DNA of 64,000 nt from Pontibacter sp. HSC-36F09 (lineage in GTDB: Bacteria > Bacteroidota > Bacteroidia > Cytophagales > Hymenobacteraceae), in assembly GCF_024171605.1 (NCBI RefSeq), contig NZ_JALKAA010000006.1, positions 1-64,000 on the forward strand, in the 5' to 3' direction. Every line of letters begins with the position of its first letter. Positions within the stretch are counted from its first letter, which is position 1. The notes under the pieces were generated by a model. The model was not told where the DNA came from. It did not search any database and was given only the letters and a program-made list of their open reading frames with translations. The position numbers and the translations under genes were made by a program. Below are positions 50,567 through 60,229 of the stretch, one piece after another.

Positions 50567-51910
50567 ATGTTTAAAAAAATACTAATCGCCAACAGAGGCG
50601 AGATTGCCCTGCGCATCATTCGTACCTGTAAGGAGATGGGCATCAAAACGGTGGCCGTATACTCTACGGCTGACAAGGAGAGCCTGCACGTACGTTTTGC
50701 TGATGAAGCCGTATGCATTGGCCCTCCTCCAAGTGCGCAGTCATACCTGAACATGCCCAATCTGATCTCGGCTGCCGAGATCACCAATGCCGACGCCATT
50801 CACCCGGGTTACGGCTTCCTTTCTGAAAATGCTGAGTTCTCCCGTATCTGCGCCGAGCACAACATCAAATTCATCGGTGCCTCTCCGGAAATGATCAACT
50901 CCATGGGCGACAAGTCCTCCGCCAAAGACACCATGAAAAAAGCGGGCGTACCGACCATACCTGGTTCTGACGGCCTGTTGAAGTCGCTGGAAGAGGGCAA
51001 GAAGCTGGCAAAGAAGATTAAGTACCCAGTGATCATCAAGGCGACAGCCGGTGGTGGTGGCCGTGGTATGCGCATTATCAAGCACGAGGACGAGTTCGAG
51101 AAAGCCTGGAACGATGCCCGCACCGAGTCGAAGGCTGCTTTCGGCAACGATGGTCTATACCTGGAGAAATACATTGAGGAGCCGCGTCACATCGAGATCC
51201 AGTTGATCGGTGACCAGCACGGACAGGTAGCGCACCTTTCGGAGCGTGACTGCTCTATCCAGCGTCGTCACCAGAAACTGGTGGAGGAAACTCCTTCCCC
51301 GTTCATTACTGACGACCTGCGCGACCGCATGGGTAAAGCGGCCATCAAGGGTGCCAAAGCCATCAACTACGAAGGTGTTGGCACGATTGAGTTCCTGGTA
51401 GATAAGCACCGCGAATTCTACTTCATGGAGATGAACACCCGTATCCAGGTAGAGCACCCGATTACGGAAGAGGTCATTGACTACGACCTGATCAAAGAGC
51501 AGATCAAGGTAGCCGCCGGCGAGCGTATCACGGGCAAGAACTACTACCCGAAGATGCACGCCATCGAGTGCCGCATTAACGCGGAGGATCCGAAGAACGG
51601 TTTCCGTCCTTCTCCGGGCAAGATTACCAATCTGCATGTGCCAGGCGGACACGGTGTACGCGTAGACTCACACGTTTACTCTGGTTATACCATCCCGTCG
51701 AACTACGACTCCATGATCGCGAAGCTGATTGTGACGGCGCAGACACGCGAAGAGGCGCTTGTGAAAATGAAGCGCGCCTTGAGCGAGTTCGTGATTGAAG
51801 GCGTGAAAACTACGGTGCCATTCCACCTGAAACTGATGGATGACCCGGGCTTCAAGGAAGGTAACTTCACCACAGCTTACCTGGACAACTTCGACTTCAG
51901 CTCATTGTAA
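50567..51910 (+). CDS. accC: Biotin carboxylase of acetyl-CoA carboxylase
   Basis: The 447-residue ATP-grasp enzyme starts [18 protein letters not shown]. It has the glycine-rich loop [37 protein letters not shown] and [14 protein letters not shown] with the metal-binding Glu residues. It carboxylates biotin on AccB. It is separated from accB by 128 nt of low-complexity DNA and ends at a terminator. Confidence 0.97.
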   Translation: MFKKILIANRGEIALRIIRTCKEMGIKTVAVYSTADKESLHVRFADEAVCIGPPPSAQSYLNMPNLISAAEITNADAIHPGYGFLSENAEFSRICAEHNIKFIGASPEMINSMGDKSSAKDTMKKAGVPTIPGSDGLLKSLEEGKKLAKKIKYPVIIKATAGGGGRGMRIIKHEDEFEKAWNDARTESKAAFGNDGLYLEKYIEEPRHIEIQLIGDQHGQVAHLSERDCSIQRRHQKLVEETPSPFITDDLRDRMGKAAIKGAKAINYEGVGTIEFLVDKHREFYFMEMNTRIQVEHPITEEVIDYDLIKEQIKVAAGERITGKNYYPKMHAIECRINAEDPKNGFRPSPGKITNLHVPGGHGVRVDSHVYSGYTIPSNYDSMIAKLIVTAQTREEALVKMKRALSEFVIEGVKTTVPFHLKLMDDPGFKEGNFTTAYLDNFDFSSL

Positions 51911-51933
51911 GCTCCGAATTTATTAAACGAAAG

Positions 51934-51966
51934 AAAACCGACTCCGAAACAGGGTCGGTTTTTTTG
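51934..51966 (+). terminator. Terminator after accC
   Basis: AAAACCGAC (51934-51942) pairs with GTCGGTTTT (51954-51962), followed by further T. Confidence 0.88.
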
Positions 51967-52049
51967 TTTGGCCCGATATATGTGGTTTTAAAATATAGAG
52001 ACATTATCATATTTACTTAACTTAGTCTCGCACCTCACACGAAACAGAA

Positions 52050-53006
52050 ATGAAACCAAGCAGTCTCTTTATTACTCTTCTATGGACAGTATTGGCGCTG
52101 CAGCTGAGTGGCTGTGCAACTATGATTACGATGGAGACGGTTCGCCCCCCTGTGGTGCGGGTGAGCCCCGACCAGTGGAAAGTGCTGGTCGTGAACCGCT
52201 ACGATGCGGCTGCACAGGCTACTAATAAAAATGAAAACGTGACAGCCGTACTACGCGACGGAGCCTACCAAGCTGCCGGGGGTGTTATGGGTGCTATCTA
52301 CAACGATTCGACTTTTGTGCTGGTCAACCCGGATCAGGCCATCAGTCTGCCTGCCAGTATGGAGCGGCTTAACGACGAAGAAATTGACGGACTTTTTAAG
52401 CAGTATGGCCCACACCTGATCCTAACGCTCGACAAGTTCAAAACTGGCTTTGGGAAAGTGGTAGACAGCTATGATGATGAAGACGGCGACAGGACCAAAA
52501 TTGCCAATTATGACCTGGTCGTAGCAAGCACGTGGTCGCTGTACGACAGCACAGGTATGCTGCTGGACCAGGCAACGGTGGAGCAGCAGGAATTTTACGA
52601 TTCACGAACCGTGGTGAGCGGACTGCTAGCTATTGGTCCGGCTATGGGCAAAGCAGGGCCTGTGGTGAACCGGCTGGCGGTAGAGACAGGCTACAGCTAT
52701 TGGGATAGGTTCTATCCACAACCGACACTGTTGGTACGCCAGGTACACATGGCGAGTCCGCTGCAAGATGCCCACATCATGTTGCTCCTGGGGCAGTTTC
52801 AGCAGGCTATTGCCACACTACAGCCTTTGGCACAGGATCTCTCGTCTAAAACAGGTATAAAGGCAGCCCATAACCTGGCTATTGCCTACGAGGCCGCCGG
52901 TGACTACGAACAAGCCACTTATTGGGCACGACAGGCAGAAAGCAAAGGAGATAAACTAGCTAGCAAACTGCTCGAACTCTGGACCAATGCCGGCCTGATT
53001 AAGTAG
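52050..53006 (+). CDS. Lipoprotein, DUF6340-like, with C-terminal TPR-like helices
   Basis: The 318-residue protein has a lipoprotein signal with lipobox LSGC (Cys22). The middle part (30-215) resembles DUF6340-type Bacteroidota lipoproteins (VLVVNRYDA, DGLFKQYGPHLILTLDKF, YDLVVASTWSLYDSTG). Residues 235-315 form two TPR-like helix pairs (LLLGQFQQAIATLQPL and AAHNLAIAYEAAGDYEQATYWARQAE). Function is unknown; an envelope assembly or binding role is possible. It is monocistronic with a terminator. Confidence 0.75.
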   Translation: MKPSSLFITLLWTVLALQLSGCATMITMETVRPPVVRVSPDQWKVLVVNRYDAAAQATNKNENVTAVLRDGAYQAAGGVMGAIYNDSTFVLVNPDQAISLPASMERLNDEEIDGLFKQYGPHLILTLDKFKTGFGKVVDSYDDEDGDRTKIANYDLVVASTWSLYDSTGMLLDQATVEQQEFYDSRTVVSGLLAIGPAMGKAGPVVNRLAVETGYSYWDRFYPQPTLLVRQVHMASPLQDAHIMLLLGQFQQAIATLQPLAQDLSSKTGIKAAHNLAIAYEAAGDYEQATYWARQAESKGDKLASKLLELWTNAGLIK

Positions 53007-53018
53007 TGATCACCTCAC

Positions 53019-53065
53019 GAAAACAGCAAAGCCCGACCAAATTGGCCGGGCTTTGCTGTTTTATG
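53019..53065. terminator. Bidirectional terminator
   Basis: AAACAGCAAAGCCCG with CC pairs with GG and CGGGCTTTGCTGTTT around a short loop; TTTT and AAAA edges face both genes. Confidence 0.88.
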
Positions 53066-53080
53066 TGCTATACCTAAACC

Positions 53081-53662
53081 TTAGCTAGTAGCAGCTTGAG
53101 CTTCTTTTTCGATCAACTCGGTAAGTTCGCTATACCAACTCTCCCCATATTTACGGATCAGTGGTTCCTTCAGGAACTGGTATACCTTCACACCAAGGTC
53201 AGCCCCAAAATTGCAGGCCGCAGCGCAAATGCTCCAACGGTCGTAGTTCAGCGCCTCGAAATCATCATACTTGGTAATACGAATGGGGTACAGGTGGCAG
53301 GAAATGGGCTTCTTCCAGCTGATCTTGCCATCGTAATAGGCCTGCTCAATGGCACACTTCAGTATACCCTGGTTATCGTATAAGGCGTAGGCGCACTCCC
53401 GGTTTTCGATGGTTGGTGTGGAGTAATCGCCTTCAAAATCCTGGATGTACAGCCCCTGCTCTTCCACGGCCAGTTTTCCGGCTCCCGTCATGTAGGGTTT
53501 GATGTGCTCGTAGTTATCCGCCAGTATAGCCAGTTCTTCTTCCTCCAGCGGAGCGCCCAGATCGCCCTCGACACAACAGGCCCCTTTGCATTTCTCAAGA
53601 TTGCAGACGAAGAAATTATCACGGATGTCGTCACTGATGACGGTATTCTGAAGAACGATCAT
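53081..53662 (-). CDS. DUF3109 / YkgJ-like cysteine-cluster protein
   Basis: The 193-residue protein has cysteines in CNLEKCKGACCVEGD, NRECAYA, LKCAIEQAY, PISCHLYPIRI and WSICAAAC, typical of DUF3109 and the related CxxCxxCC metal-chelate family. It probably binds an iron or zinc centre; its role is unknown. I choose the ATG at 53662 (MIVLQNTV), since the GTG twelve codons upstream adds a non-conserved leader. Confidence 0.88.
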   Translation of the reverse strand: MIVLQNTVISDDIRDNFFVCNLEKCKGACCVEGDLGAPLEEEELAILADNYEHIKPYMTGAGKLAVEEQGLYIQDFEGDYSTPTIENRECAYALYDNQGILKCAIEQAYYDGKISWKKPISCHLYPIRITKYDDFEALNYDRWSICAAACNFGADLGVKVYQFLKEPLIRKYGESWYSELTELIEKEAQAATS

Positions 53663-53738
53663 GTAAGTAATGGAATAAGCTTCTCTAACCGGCCTCACCG
53701 GCAGATAAGAGACAAAATTAAAGTTAAATAAGTTTAGA

Positions 53739-55331
53739 CTAGCGCTTGGTTCCCCTTGCTCCTGCGGCCGTCAATATATTCTGCACGCTTTCGCGCTTGG
53801 TATAGTCCATGGCTGTTTTGCCAGAAAAGTCGCGCAAGCTTGGGTCAGCACCGGCATTGATCAGCATCACGATCACCTCGTTGCCACCGTCCAGCTGACA
53901 GGCCAGCATCAGTGGCGTCAGGCCTTCCAGGTTCTGGATATTCGGGTTGGCACCTCCTTTCAGCAAACGGTTCATCTCCATCATGTGCGTACCGTTAGCA
54001 AAGCGAACTGCATAGTAGAGCGGGGTATTACCTTTGTTGTCCACGATGTTCGGATCCGCCTTGTAGTTGAACAGGGTATCCAGCAACTGAGCCTGCTCAA
54101 TTTCAAATTCCTCGGTATTGATACGGGCACCATACATGGCATAGTGCAGGGCGGTCTTCCCATCCTGATCGGTTGCATTGACGTCGGCGCCGCCACCTAG
54201 CAGCAGGCTCGCCACTTCCAGTCGAACTTTCGGCTGGTAAATCACGCCATAGTCTTCGAGCAGCAACGGAATGTAAATGCCGTGCATGAGCGGGGTGCGC
54301 AGCCTGAAGTCAAAATCATAACCGTTTGGCACAGACACAGTGTTGACGTAGGCACCACTTTCCAGCGACCGCTTCACTACTTCGGGGTTACGCTCAATGA
54401 CTGCCAGCACCAGTTTCTGGTCAGAAGACTGATTGAGGTACTTGAGTTGCTCAAAGGCATTGGAACTGCCCTGCGAGATAGCCTGGTGGTACAGTTTGCG
54501 TGCTTTATCAGGCTCAGGCTTTCCCAGGTTGCCTTCTTCGTAAAGCAGACCCAAGGTATAGAGGGCTTCTTTTTCTCCGACAGCGGCACCTTTCTCGAGC
54601 CAGTACTTCGCCTGTGCTACATTCTCTTTCACGCCCTCCCCTCTCAGGTATAGGTTTGCCAAAGAGGTATAGGCTACCACGTCGTTGAGCTCAGCGGCCC
54701 GCTTGATGTAGGTATAGGCATACCCTTTGTCCTCCATTTCGCCGTAGCCGGTATAATACATACTACCCAGAATGCGGTTACTGAAGGCATCCCCTGCTAT
54801 AGCCATGTCGCGGATGTCGAGGGCTGCACTGCGCATGAGTCGTGTAAAGCGCTGCTTATCTTCGTCGTTACGGATGGTCATTAACTCAGCCAAACCCAGA
54901 TTACCGAATAGACTACTGCCTTCCAGCGCCTTTTCGAACAGGATGCGAGCGGTGTCAGGATCGGCTTTGTAGAACTTCTCAGGGTTGCGCACATAGGCCA
55001 CTGAGTCAGATGTTATGATATCGTCAATCGGCGCTCCGTCTTCCACCAACTCGCCGTACTGATGCATGCGGCCCATAAAGTAATAGGCCGCTGCTTCGTC
55101 ACGTGCTGCTGCCTGGCGGAACTTGGCGTAAGCCTCGTTGTACTTTAATCCGATATAGAGGTCCATACCTTCCTGCATTTCCGGAGTGCGCCATACCTGA
55201 TTGGCAGAGCGAGGAACCTTCACCAGTTTCAGGGAGTCAGGTATAATCTTGACAACCTGGCTGGTATCGGATTGCGCCACGGCCAGATGCCCGGCCGGGA
55301 GCAGTGCAAGGAACAGGAGTAGTTTCTTCAT
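53739..55331 (-). CDS. Secreted Sel1-repeat plus ankyrin-repeat protein
   Basis: A 530-residue protein. The signal peptide is MKKLLLFLALLPAGHLAVAQ. Residues about 60-310 hold Sel1-like repeats (ILGSMYYTGYGEMEDKGYAYTYIKRAAE, AKYWLEKGAAVGEKEALYTLGLLYEEG). Residues about 330-525 hold ankyrin repeats (DQDGKTALHYAMYGA, NKGNTPLYYAVRFA, NLEGLTPLMLACQLDGG). Both are protein-binding solenoids, so it is likely a periplasmic scaffold. I choose ATG 55331; the longer upstream frame lacks support. Confidence 0.87.
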   Translation of the reverse strand: MKKLLLFLALLPAGHLAVAQSDTSQVVKIIPDSLKLVKVPRSANQVWRTPEMQEGMDLYIGLKYNEAYAKFRQAAARDEAAAYYFMGRMHQYGELVEDGAPIDDIITSDSVAYVRNPEKFYKADPDTARILFEKALEGSSLFGNLGLAELMTIRNDEDKQRFTRLMRSAALDIRDMAIAGDAFSNRILGSMYYTGYGEMEDKGYAYTYIKRAAELNDVVAYTSLANLYLRGEGVKENVAQAKYWLEKGAAVGEKEALYTLGLLYEEGNLGKPEPDKARKLYHQAISQGSSNAFEQLKYLNQSSDQKLVLAVIERNPEVVKRSLESGAYVNTVSVPNGYDFDFRLRTPLMHGIYIPLLLEDYGVIYQPKVRLEVASLLLGGGADVNATDQDGKTALHYAMYGARINTEEFEIEQAQLLDTLFNYKADPNIVDNKGNTPLYYAVRFANGTHMMEMNRLLKGGANPNIQNLEGLTPLMLACQLDGGNEVIVMLINAGADPSLRDFSGKTAMDYTKRESVQNILTAAGARGTKR

Positions 55332-55599
55332 GCGTGGTAATGGGATCATATATTTCTCAGGTATAAAGCAGCCAAATGCCCACTTCAACCTTCTTAACTT
55401 TACAAAGATACAGATAATGCGGCGTTTCTCTAAAAAGCACTGCCTGAAGACACACAAATCAGAGGCCAAAATTGCATTCCTCTATAAGAAACCAATTGGT
55501 AGGGCTGTCTGGTTCTCTAAATGTACAGGTGCCGTTCCTAAAACGGATAGGAATGTGTAAATTGCATGGATTATTAATGACGCACGCGGAAGAGACGAA

Positions 55600-57852
55600 A
55601 TGGATTATATTAGTTTACTGAACGAGTCGCAACGCAAGGCCGTGCTCCACACCAAGGGGCCAGCCATGATCATAGCGGGTGCCGGCTCAGGCAAAACAAG
55701 GGTACTCACCTACCGGATTGCACACCTCATCAGTTTGGGGGTCGATCCCTTCAACATACTGGCCCTGACCTTTACCAACAAGGCGGCCAAGGAAATGCGC
55801 AATCGTATCGAGAAAGTGATTGGTAACGAGGCTAAAAATATCTGGATGGGCACGTTCCACTCCGTGTTCTCGCGCATATTGCGTGCCGAGGCGGATAAGA
55901 TCGGCTATCCGAAAAGCTTTACCATCTACGATACCGACGACTCCAAGACGCTCATTCGCAACATTGTGAAGGAGATGAACCTGGACGACAAGCTCTATAA
56001 GCCGAATGTGGTGCTGGGCCGTATTTCCTCCGCCAAGAACAAGCTGATCTCTGTGAAGCAGTACCTGAACGATACCGTGATTCAGGCCGACGACGAGGCT
56101 GCCATGCGCCCTAAGATCGGTAAGATATACGAACAGTACGCCAACCGCTGCTTCAAGGCCGGTGCCATGGACTTCGACGACCTGCTGTTCCAGACCAACG
56201 TGCTGTTCCGCGACCATCCGGACGCGCTTAACAAGTATCAGCACATTTTCAAGTTCGTGATGGTGGATGAGTACCAGGATACGAATTACTCGCAGTACCT
56301 CATCACGCGCAAACTGGCCGCCCAAAACCGCAACATTGTAGTGGTGGGTGACGATGCGCAGTCTATCTACGCTTTCCGTGGGGCCGATATCCAGAACATC
56401 CTCAACTTTGAGCGTGATTACCCGGAGCTGGAGGTGTTCAAACTGGAGCAGAACTACCGCTCTACCAAGAACATCGTGAACGCCGCCAACTCGGTGATTA
56501 AAAACAATTCGGCGCAGCTCAAGAAGGACGTCTATACCGACAATGAGCAGGGACCGCTGATCGAGGTGATCAAAGCCAATTCCGACAACGAAGAAGGCAA
56601 ACTGGTGGCTACCTCCATCTTTGAGGAGAAGATGAACAACCACCTCTCCTACGACGACTTCGCCATCCTGTACCGCACCAATGCGCAGTCCAGAGCGATG
56701 GAAGAAGCCCTGCGCCGCATGAACATCCGATATAAGATTGTGGGTGGTCTGTCGTTTTACCAGCGTAAGGAGATCAAAGATTTGATCGCGTACCTGCGCC
56801 TGGTGGTGAACCCGAACGATGAGCAGGCCTTGCGCCGCGTGATCAACTACCCGAAAAGAGGGATTGGCGAGACAACCGAACAGAAGCTTTTTGTGACGGC
56901 CGACGAGACCAACCACAGTGTATGGGAAGTGATCCAGAATGCCGGTCAGTTCCTGGGTAACCGGGTAGGTACCGCCATCGAGAACTTCTCGATCATGATC
57001 AAGGATTTTGCCCGCATTGCCGATAACACCGACGCCTTTGAAGTAGCCAAGCACGTGGCCAAGCACTCCGGTATAGTCGACGACCTGTACCAGGACAAAA
57101 CCGTAGAGGGCCTGGCCCGTTACGAGAACATTCAGGAGTTGCTCAACGGTATTAAGGAGTATGTAGATGATCCGGAGAAGGAAGACAAGAGTCTGTCGGC
57201 CTTTCTGCAGGACATCGCCCTGATTACGGATGCCGATACCAAAGCCGATATGGACGGTGAGTTTGTGACGCTAATGACGATCCACTCGGCCAAAGGCCTG
57301 GAGTTCAAGAACGTGTTCATCGTAGGTATGGAAGAGAACCTTTTCCCGAGCCAGATGATGCTGAACTCCCGCGCCGACCTGGAAGAGGAAAGACGCCTTT
57401 TTTATGTAGCCATCACCCGTGCCGAGAAAAAGCTATACCTGACCTACGCGACCAGCCGTTACCAGTGGGGCAACCTGCGCGCCTGCGAGAAGAGCCGCTT
57501 CCTCGACGAGATCGATCCGAAGTACCTCAACTTTAAATATGGCGAGCAGAACACGGCCAGTGGCGGTAACGTGTTCGACCGCGTGCTGCAGCGCAAGAGC
57601 AGCATCAGCAGTCTGGTGCAGCAGCCAGCGCGCAAGCAGGCCGCTACCGCCTATACCGCTCCTGCCGATTTTCAGCCAAGCGATACGTCGAATCTGGCTG
57701 CCGGCATGAAAGTAGAGCACCCTAAGTTCGGGTTTGGCGTAGTAAGCAAAATGGACACGCAGGGTAACAGCACCAAGGCCATTATCAACTTCGACGAAGT
57801 AGGCGAAAAAACCCTACTGTTGAGCTTTGCCAAGCTGCGGATACATAATTGA
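55600..57852 (+). CDS. UvrD/PcrA-type superfamily 1 DNA helicase
   Basis: The 750-residue helicase has motif Q and Walker A (LNESQRKAV, AGAGSGKT), TFTNKAAKEM, motif II VDEYQDTN, motif III GDDAQSIYAFRGA, motif IV QNYRST, motif V TIHSAKGLEFKNVF and motif VI YVAITRAEKKLYL. The C-terminal tail carries a Tudor-like VEHPKFGFGVVSKMD segment found in PcrA, which binds RNA polymerase. It unwinds 3'-5' in repair and clears stalled polymerase. It is monocistronic; an inverted-repeat element follows the stop. Confidence 0.95.
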   Translation: MDYISLLNESQRKAVLHTKGPAMIIAGAGSGKTRVLTYRIAHLISLGVDPFNILALTFTNKAAKEMRNRIEKVIGNEAKNIWMGTFHSVFSRILRAEADKIGYPKSFTIYDTDDSKTLIRNIVKEMNLDDKLYKPNVVLGRISSAKNKLISVKQYLNDTVIQADDEAAMRPKIGKIYEQYANRCFKAGAMDFDDLLFQTNVLFRDHPDALNKYQHIFKFVMVDEYQDTNYSQYLITRKLAAQNRNIVVVGDDAQSIYAFRGADIQNILNFERDYPELEVFKLEQNYRSTKNIVNAANSVIKNNSAQLKKDVYTDNEQGPLIEVIKANSDNEEGKLVATSIFEEKMNNHLSYDDFAILYRTNAQSRAMEEALRRMNIRYKIVGGLSFYQRKEIKDLIAYLRLVVNPNDEQALRRVINYPKRGIGETTEQKLFVTADETNHSVWEVIQNAGQFLGNRVGTAIENFSIMIKDFARIADNTDAFEVAKHVAKHSGIVDDLYQDKTVEGLARYENIQELLNGIKEYVDDPEKEDKSLSAFLQDIALITDADTKADMDGEFVTLMTIHSAKGLEFKNVFIVGMEENLFPSQMMLNSRADLEEERRLFYVAITRAEKKLYLTYATSRYQWGNLRACEKSRFLDEIDPKYLNFKYGEQNTASGGNVFDRVLQRKSSISSLVQQPARKQAATAYTAPADFQPSDTSNLAAGMKVEHPKFGFGVVSKMDTQGNSTKAIINFDEVGEKTLLLSFAKLRIHN

Positions 57853-58017
57853 TTTAGTGAATGAGTGAGTTAGTGATGGAGTGTTTTTTTTATTTTTGAA
57901 TGGTGATTGAGTAGATAAGTGATAGTTTCTTGATGAATTATTTTTTCACTCACTAAAATTTCTATAAATCACTCAACCACTAAATCACTCAATAAAAAAT
58001 CACTCATTCACTAAATC
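57851..58017. repeat. 167-bp element with 18-bp perfect terminal inverted repeats
   Basis: GATTTAGTGAATGAGTGA (57851-57868) and its exact complement TCACTCATTCACTAAATC (58000-58017) bound a low-complexity core of TCACT/AAATCACTCA units. The left end overlaps the helicase stop codon. No ORF lies inside. It could be a MITE-like insertion or a long hairpin that ends transcription. Confidence 0.75.
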
Positions 58018-58041
58018 ACTAAATCAAAAATAATTTACCCC

Positions 58042-58049
58042 TACATTTG
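58042..58049 (+). promoter_or_regulatory. -7 box upstream of the DUF4290-murA pair
   Basis: TACATTTG matches TAnnTTTG; no TTTG lies 19 nt upstream. It is 20 nt before the DUF4290 ATG, so the leader would be short. Confidence 0.4.
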
Positions 58050-58068
58050 AGATTCATAAATTGAAATA

Positions 58069-58740
58069 ATGGAAGCAAGTACCACCTTTAAGCAGGACCT
58101 GTTGCTGCGCGAATACGGCAGAAACGTACAGGATCTTGTCAATCACATACTGAGCATTGAGGACAAAGCAGAGCGCACCCGCCTGTCATACCTGTTGATC
58201 AATCTAATGGCTAAGCTCAACCCACAGTTGCGCGACACCCAGGATTTTCAGCAAAAGCTCTGGAATCACCTGTTTGTGATGTCCGGCTCAAAGCTCGACG
58301 TGGATGCCCCTTATCCGCTCAGCGCCATGGAGTACCTCAACGACAAGCCGCAGCGCATGGAGTACCCACTCAGTACGCCCAGGTATAAGCACTACGGCCA
58401 GAACGTGGAGTTGCTCATACAACGCGCAACAGAGCTTGAGGACGATAAAGAGCGTGAAGCTGCGACCATTTCCATCGGGAAACTGATGAAGACGCTGTAC
58501 CGATCTTACAACAAAGACAGTATTACAGATGATGTGATCCTAAGCGACATACAGCAAATCTCCAAAGGAAAGTTGAATCTGGATCCGTCTATGATTGAGA
58601 GCAATAGCCTGTTCGAATCTGTGAGCAGCAAGTCGCAGGACGGTGGCAGCAACCGCCCACAGCAACAGCAGCAAAACCGTGGCGGTGACAAGCGTAGCCA
58701 CAAAAATACGAGACCAACTTCCAACCAACGAAACAAATAG
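58069..58740 (+). CDS. DUF4290 family protein
   Basis: The 223-residue protein has the Bacteroidota-specific DUF4290 domain: LLLREYGRNVQDLVNHI, NPQLRDTQDFQQKLWNHLF, MEYPLSTPRYKHYGQNVELLI and ISIGKLMKTLYRSYNKDSI. The C-terminal 40 residues are a low-complexity Gln/Asn/Arg tail. Function is unknown. It lies 6 nt before murA, an arrangement frequent in the phylum that suggests a link to the cell envelope. Confidence 0.9.
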   Translation: MEASTTFKQDLLLREYGRNVQDLVNHILSIEDKAERTRLSYLLINLMAKLNPQLRDTQDFQQKLWNHLFVMSGSKLDVDAPYPLSAMEYLNDKPQRMEYPLSTPRYKHYGQNVELLIQRATELEDDKEREAATISIGKLMKTLYRSYNKDSITDDVILSDIQQISKGKLNLDPSMIESNSLFESVSSKSQDGGSNRPQQQQQNRGGDKRSHKNTRPTSNQRNK

Positions 58741-58746
58741 TACTAA

Positions 58747-60051
58747 ATGGCTTCATTTGAAGTAAAAGGCGGTGCAAAACTGCGCGGAGAAATCATTCCG
58801 CAGGGTGCCAAAAATGAGGCGCTTCAGATCCTGTGCGCCGTGCTTCTTACCCCCGAGAAAGTAACAATTTCTAATATCCCTGATATCCGGGACGTTAACC
58901 TACTGATTGACCTGCTGCGGTCGCTGGGCGTAAAAACAGAGCGCCTGTCGCCGGATACCTATATCTTTCAAGCAGATGACATCGACCTCGACTTCCTGGA
59001 CTCCGAGCGTTTTGTAGAACTAGGTCGCGCCATACGAGGCTCCGTGATGATCGTGGGACCGATGCTGGCCCGCTTCGGCAAAGCAAAAATGCCGAAGCCG
59101 GGTGGCGACAAGATCGGCCGTCGCAGACTGGACACGCACTTTACAGGATTCGAAAAACTGGGTGCTTCTTTTGAATACAGCGCCGAAGATAATTTCTATA
59201 CCGTCACCTCCTCTGGTTTGAAGGGCGCCTACATGCTGCTCGACGAAGCTTCTGTGACAGGTACAGCCAATATCCTGATGGCCGCTGTGCTGGCCAAAGG
59301 TACGACCACGATCTATAATGCGGCCTGTGAGCCTTATGTGCAGCAGCTTTGCCGTATGCTCAACCGCATGGGCGCGAAGATCAGCGGCATTGGCTCTAAC
59401 CTGCTCGTAATAGAAGGTGTGGAACAGTTGGGAGGAACCGAGCACCGCATGTTACCTGACATGATCGAGATCGGTTCTTTCATCGGACTTGCTGCTATGA
59501 CCGGATCAGAGATCACCATAAAAGACTGTCAGATTCCGGAGCTAGGTCTTATACCTGATACTTTCCAGCGACTGGGTATCAAAATGGAATTCCGTGGTGA
59601 TGATATCTTTATACCTGAGCAGGACCGCTACGAGGTGGATACCTACATCGACGGCAGCATTCTGAACATCGCCGACCATACCTGGCCTGGCCTTACCCCG
59701 GATCTACTGAGCGTGGCTCTTGTAGTGGCAACGCAAGCAAAAGGCACTGTGCTGGTGCACCAGAAAATGTTCGAGAGCCGCCTATTCTTCGTTGACAAGC
59801 TTATCGACATGGGTGCTCAGATCATTCTGTGTGACCCTCACCGCGCTACCGTAATCGGTCAGAACAAGCAGATCCCGCTTCGTGGCATCCGCATGACGTC
59901 TCCTGACATTCGTGCTGGTGTTGCCTTGCTTATCGCAGCACTTTCTGCCGAAGGCACCAGCATCATCGACAACGTAGAGCAGATCGATCGCGGTTACCAG
60001 AACATCGACGGCCGACTGAATGCCTTGGGTGCACAGATCAGAAGAATGTAA
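58747..60051 (+). CDS. murA: UDP-GlcNAc enolpyruvyl transferase MurA (Asp-type)
   Basis: The 434-residue MurA performs the first committed step of peptidoglycan synthesis, transferring enolpyruvate from PEP to UDP-GlcNAc. Lys22-Asn23 (GAKNEAL), RAIRGSVMIVGPMLARFG and TGTANILMAA are conserved. In the mobile loop, PGGDKIGRR has Asp121 (codon 59107-59109) where the usual enzyme has the catalytic Cys (Cys115 in E. coli). Asp at this place, known from Mycobacterium and Chlamydia, keeps activity but prevents alkylation by fosfomycin. It is co-transcribed with the DUF4290 gene. Confidence 0.95.
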   Translation: MASFEVKGGAKLRGEIIPQGAKNEALQILCAVLLTPEKVTISNIPDIRDVNLLIDLLRSLGVKTERLSPDTYIFQADDIDLDFLDSERFVELGRAIRGSVMIVGPMLARFGKAKMPKPGGDKIGRRRLDTHFTGFEKLGASFEYSAEDNFYTVTSSGLKGAYMLLDEASVTGTANILMAAVLAKGTTTIYNAACEPYVQQLCRMLNRMGAKISGIGSNLLVIEGVEQLGGTEHRMLPDMIEIGSFIGLAAMTGSEITIKDCQIPELGLIPDTFQRLGIKMEFRGDDIFIPEQDRYEVDTYIDGSILNIADHTWPGLTPDLLSVALVVATQAKGTVLVHQKMFESRLFFVDKLIDMGAQIILCDPHRATVIGQNKQIPLRGIRMTSPDIRAGVALLIAALSAEGTSIIDNVEQIDRGYQNIDGRLNALGAQIRRM

Positions 60052-60070
60052 ATTCTTAGTCAAGATTTAA

Positions 60071-60112
60071 TAAAGAAAGAGCGCTCAGGAATGGGCGCTC
60101 TTTCTTTATTTT
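60071..60112 (+). terminator. Terminator after murA
   Basis: TAAAGAAAGAGCGC (60071-60084) pairs perfectly with GCGCTCTTTCTTTA (60095-60108), followed by TTTT. Confidence 0.9.
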
Positions 60113-60229
60113 GCTCGAAATAAAAAGCAATAGAGAATATTACTTATATTGAATTTAAAAGCGGCAGTTACGAAATACCATACCTACACATATAGTGCGG
60201 ATAAACGTATGTTGTCGTTTGTCTGGTAG

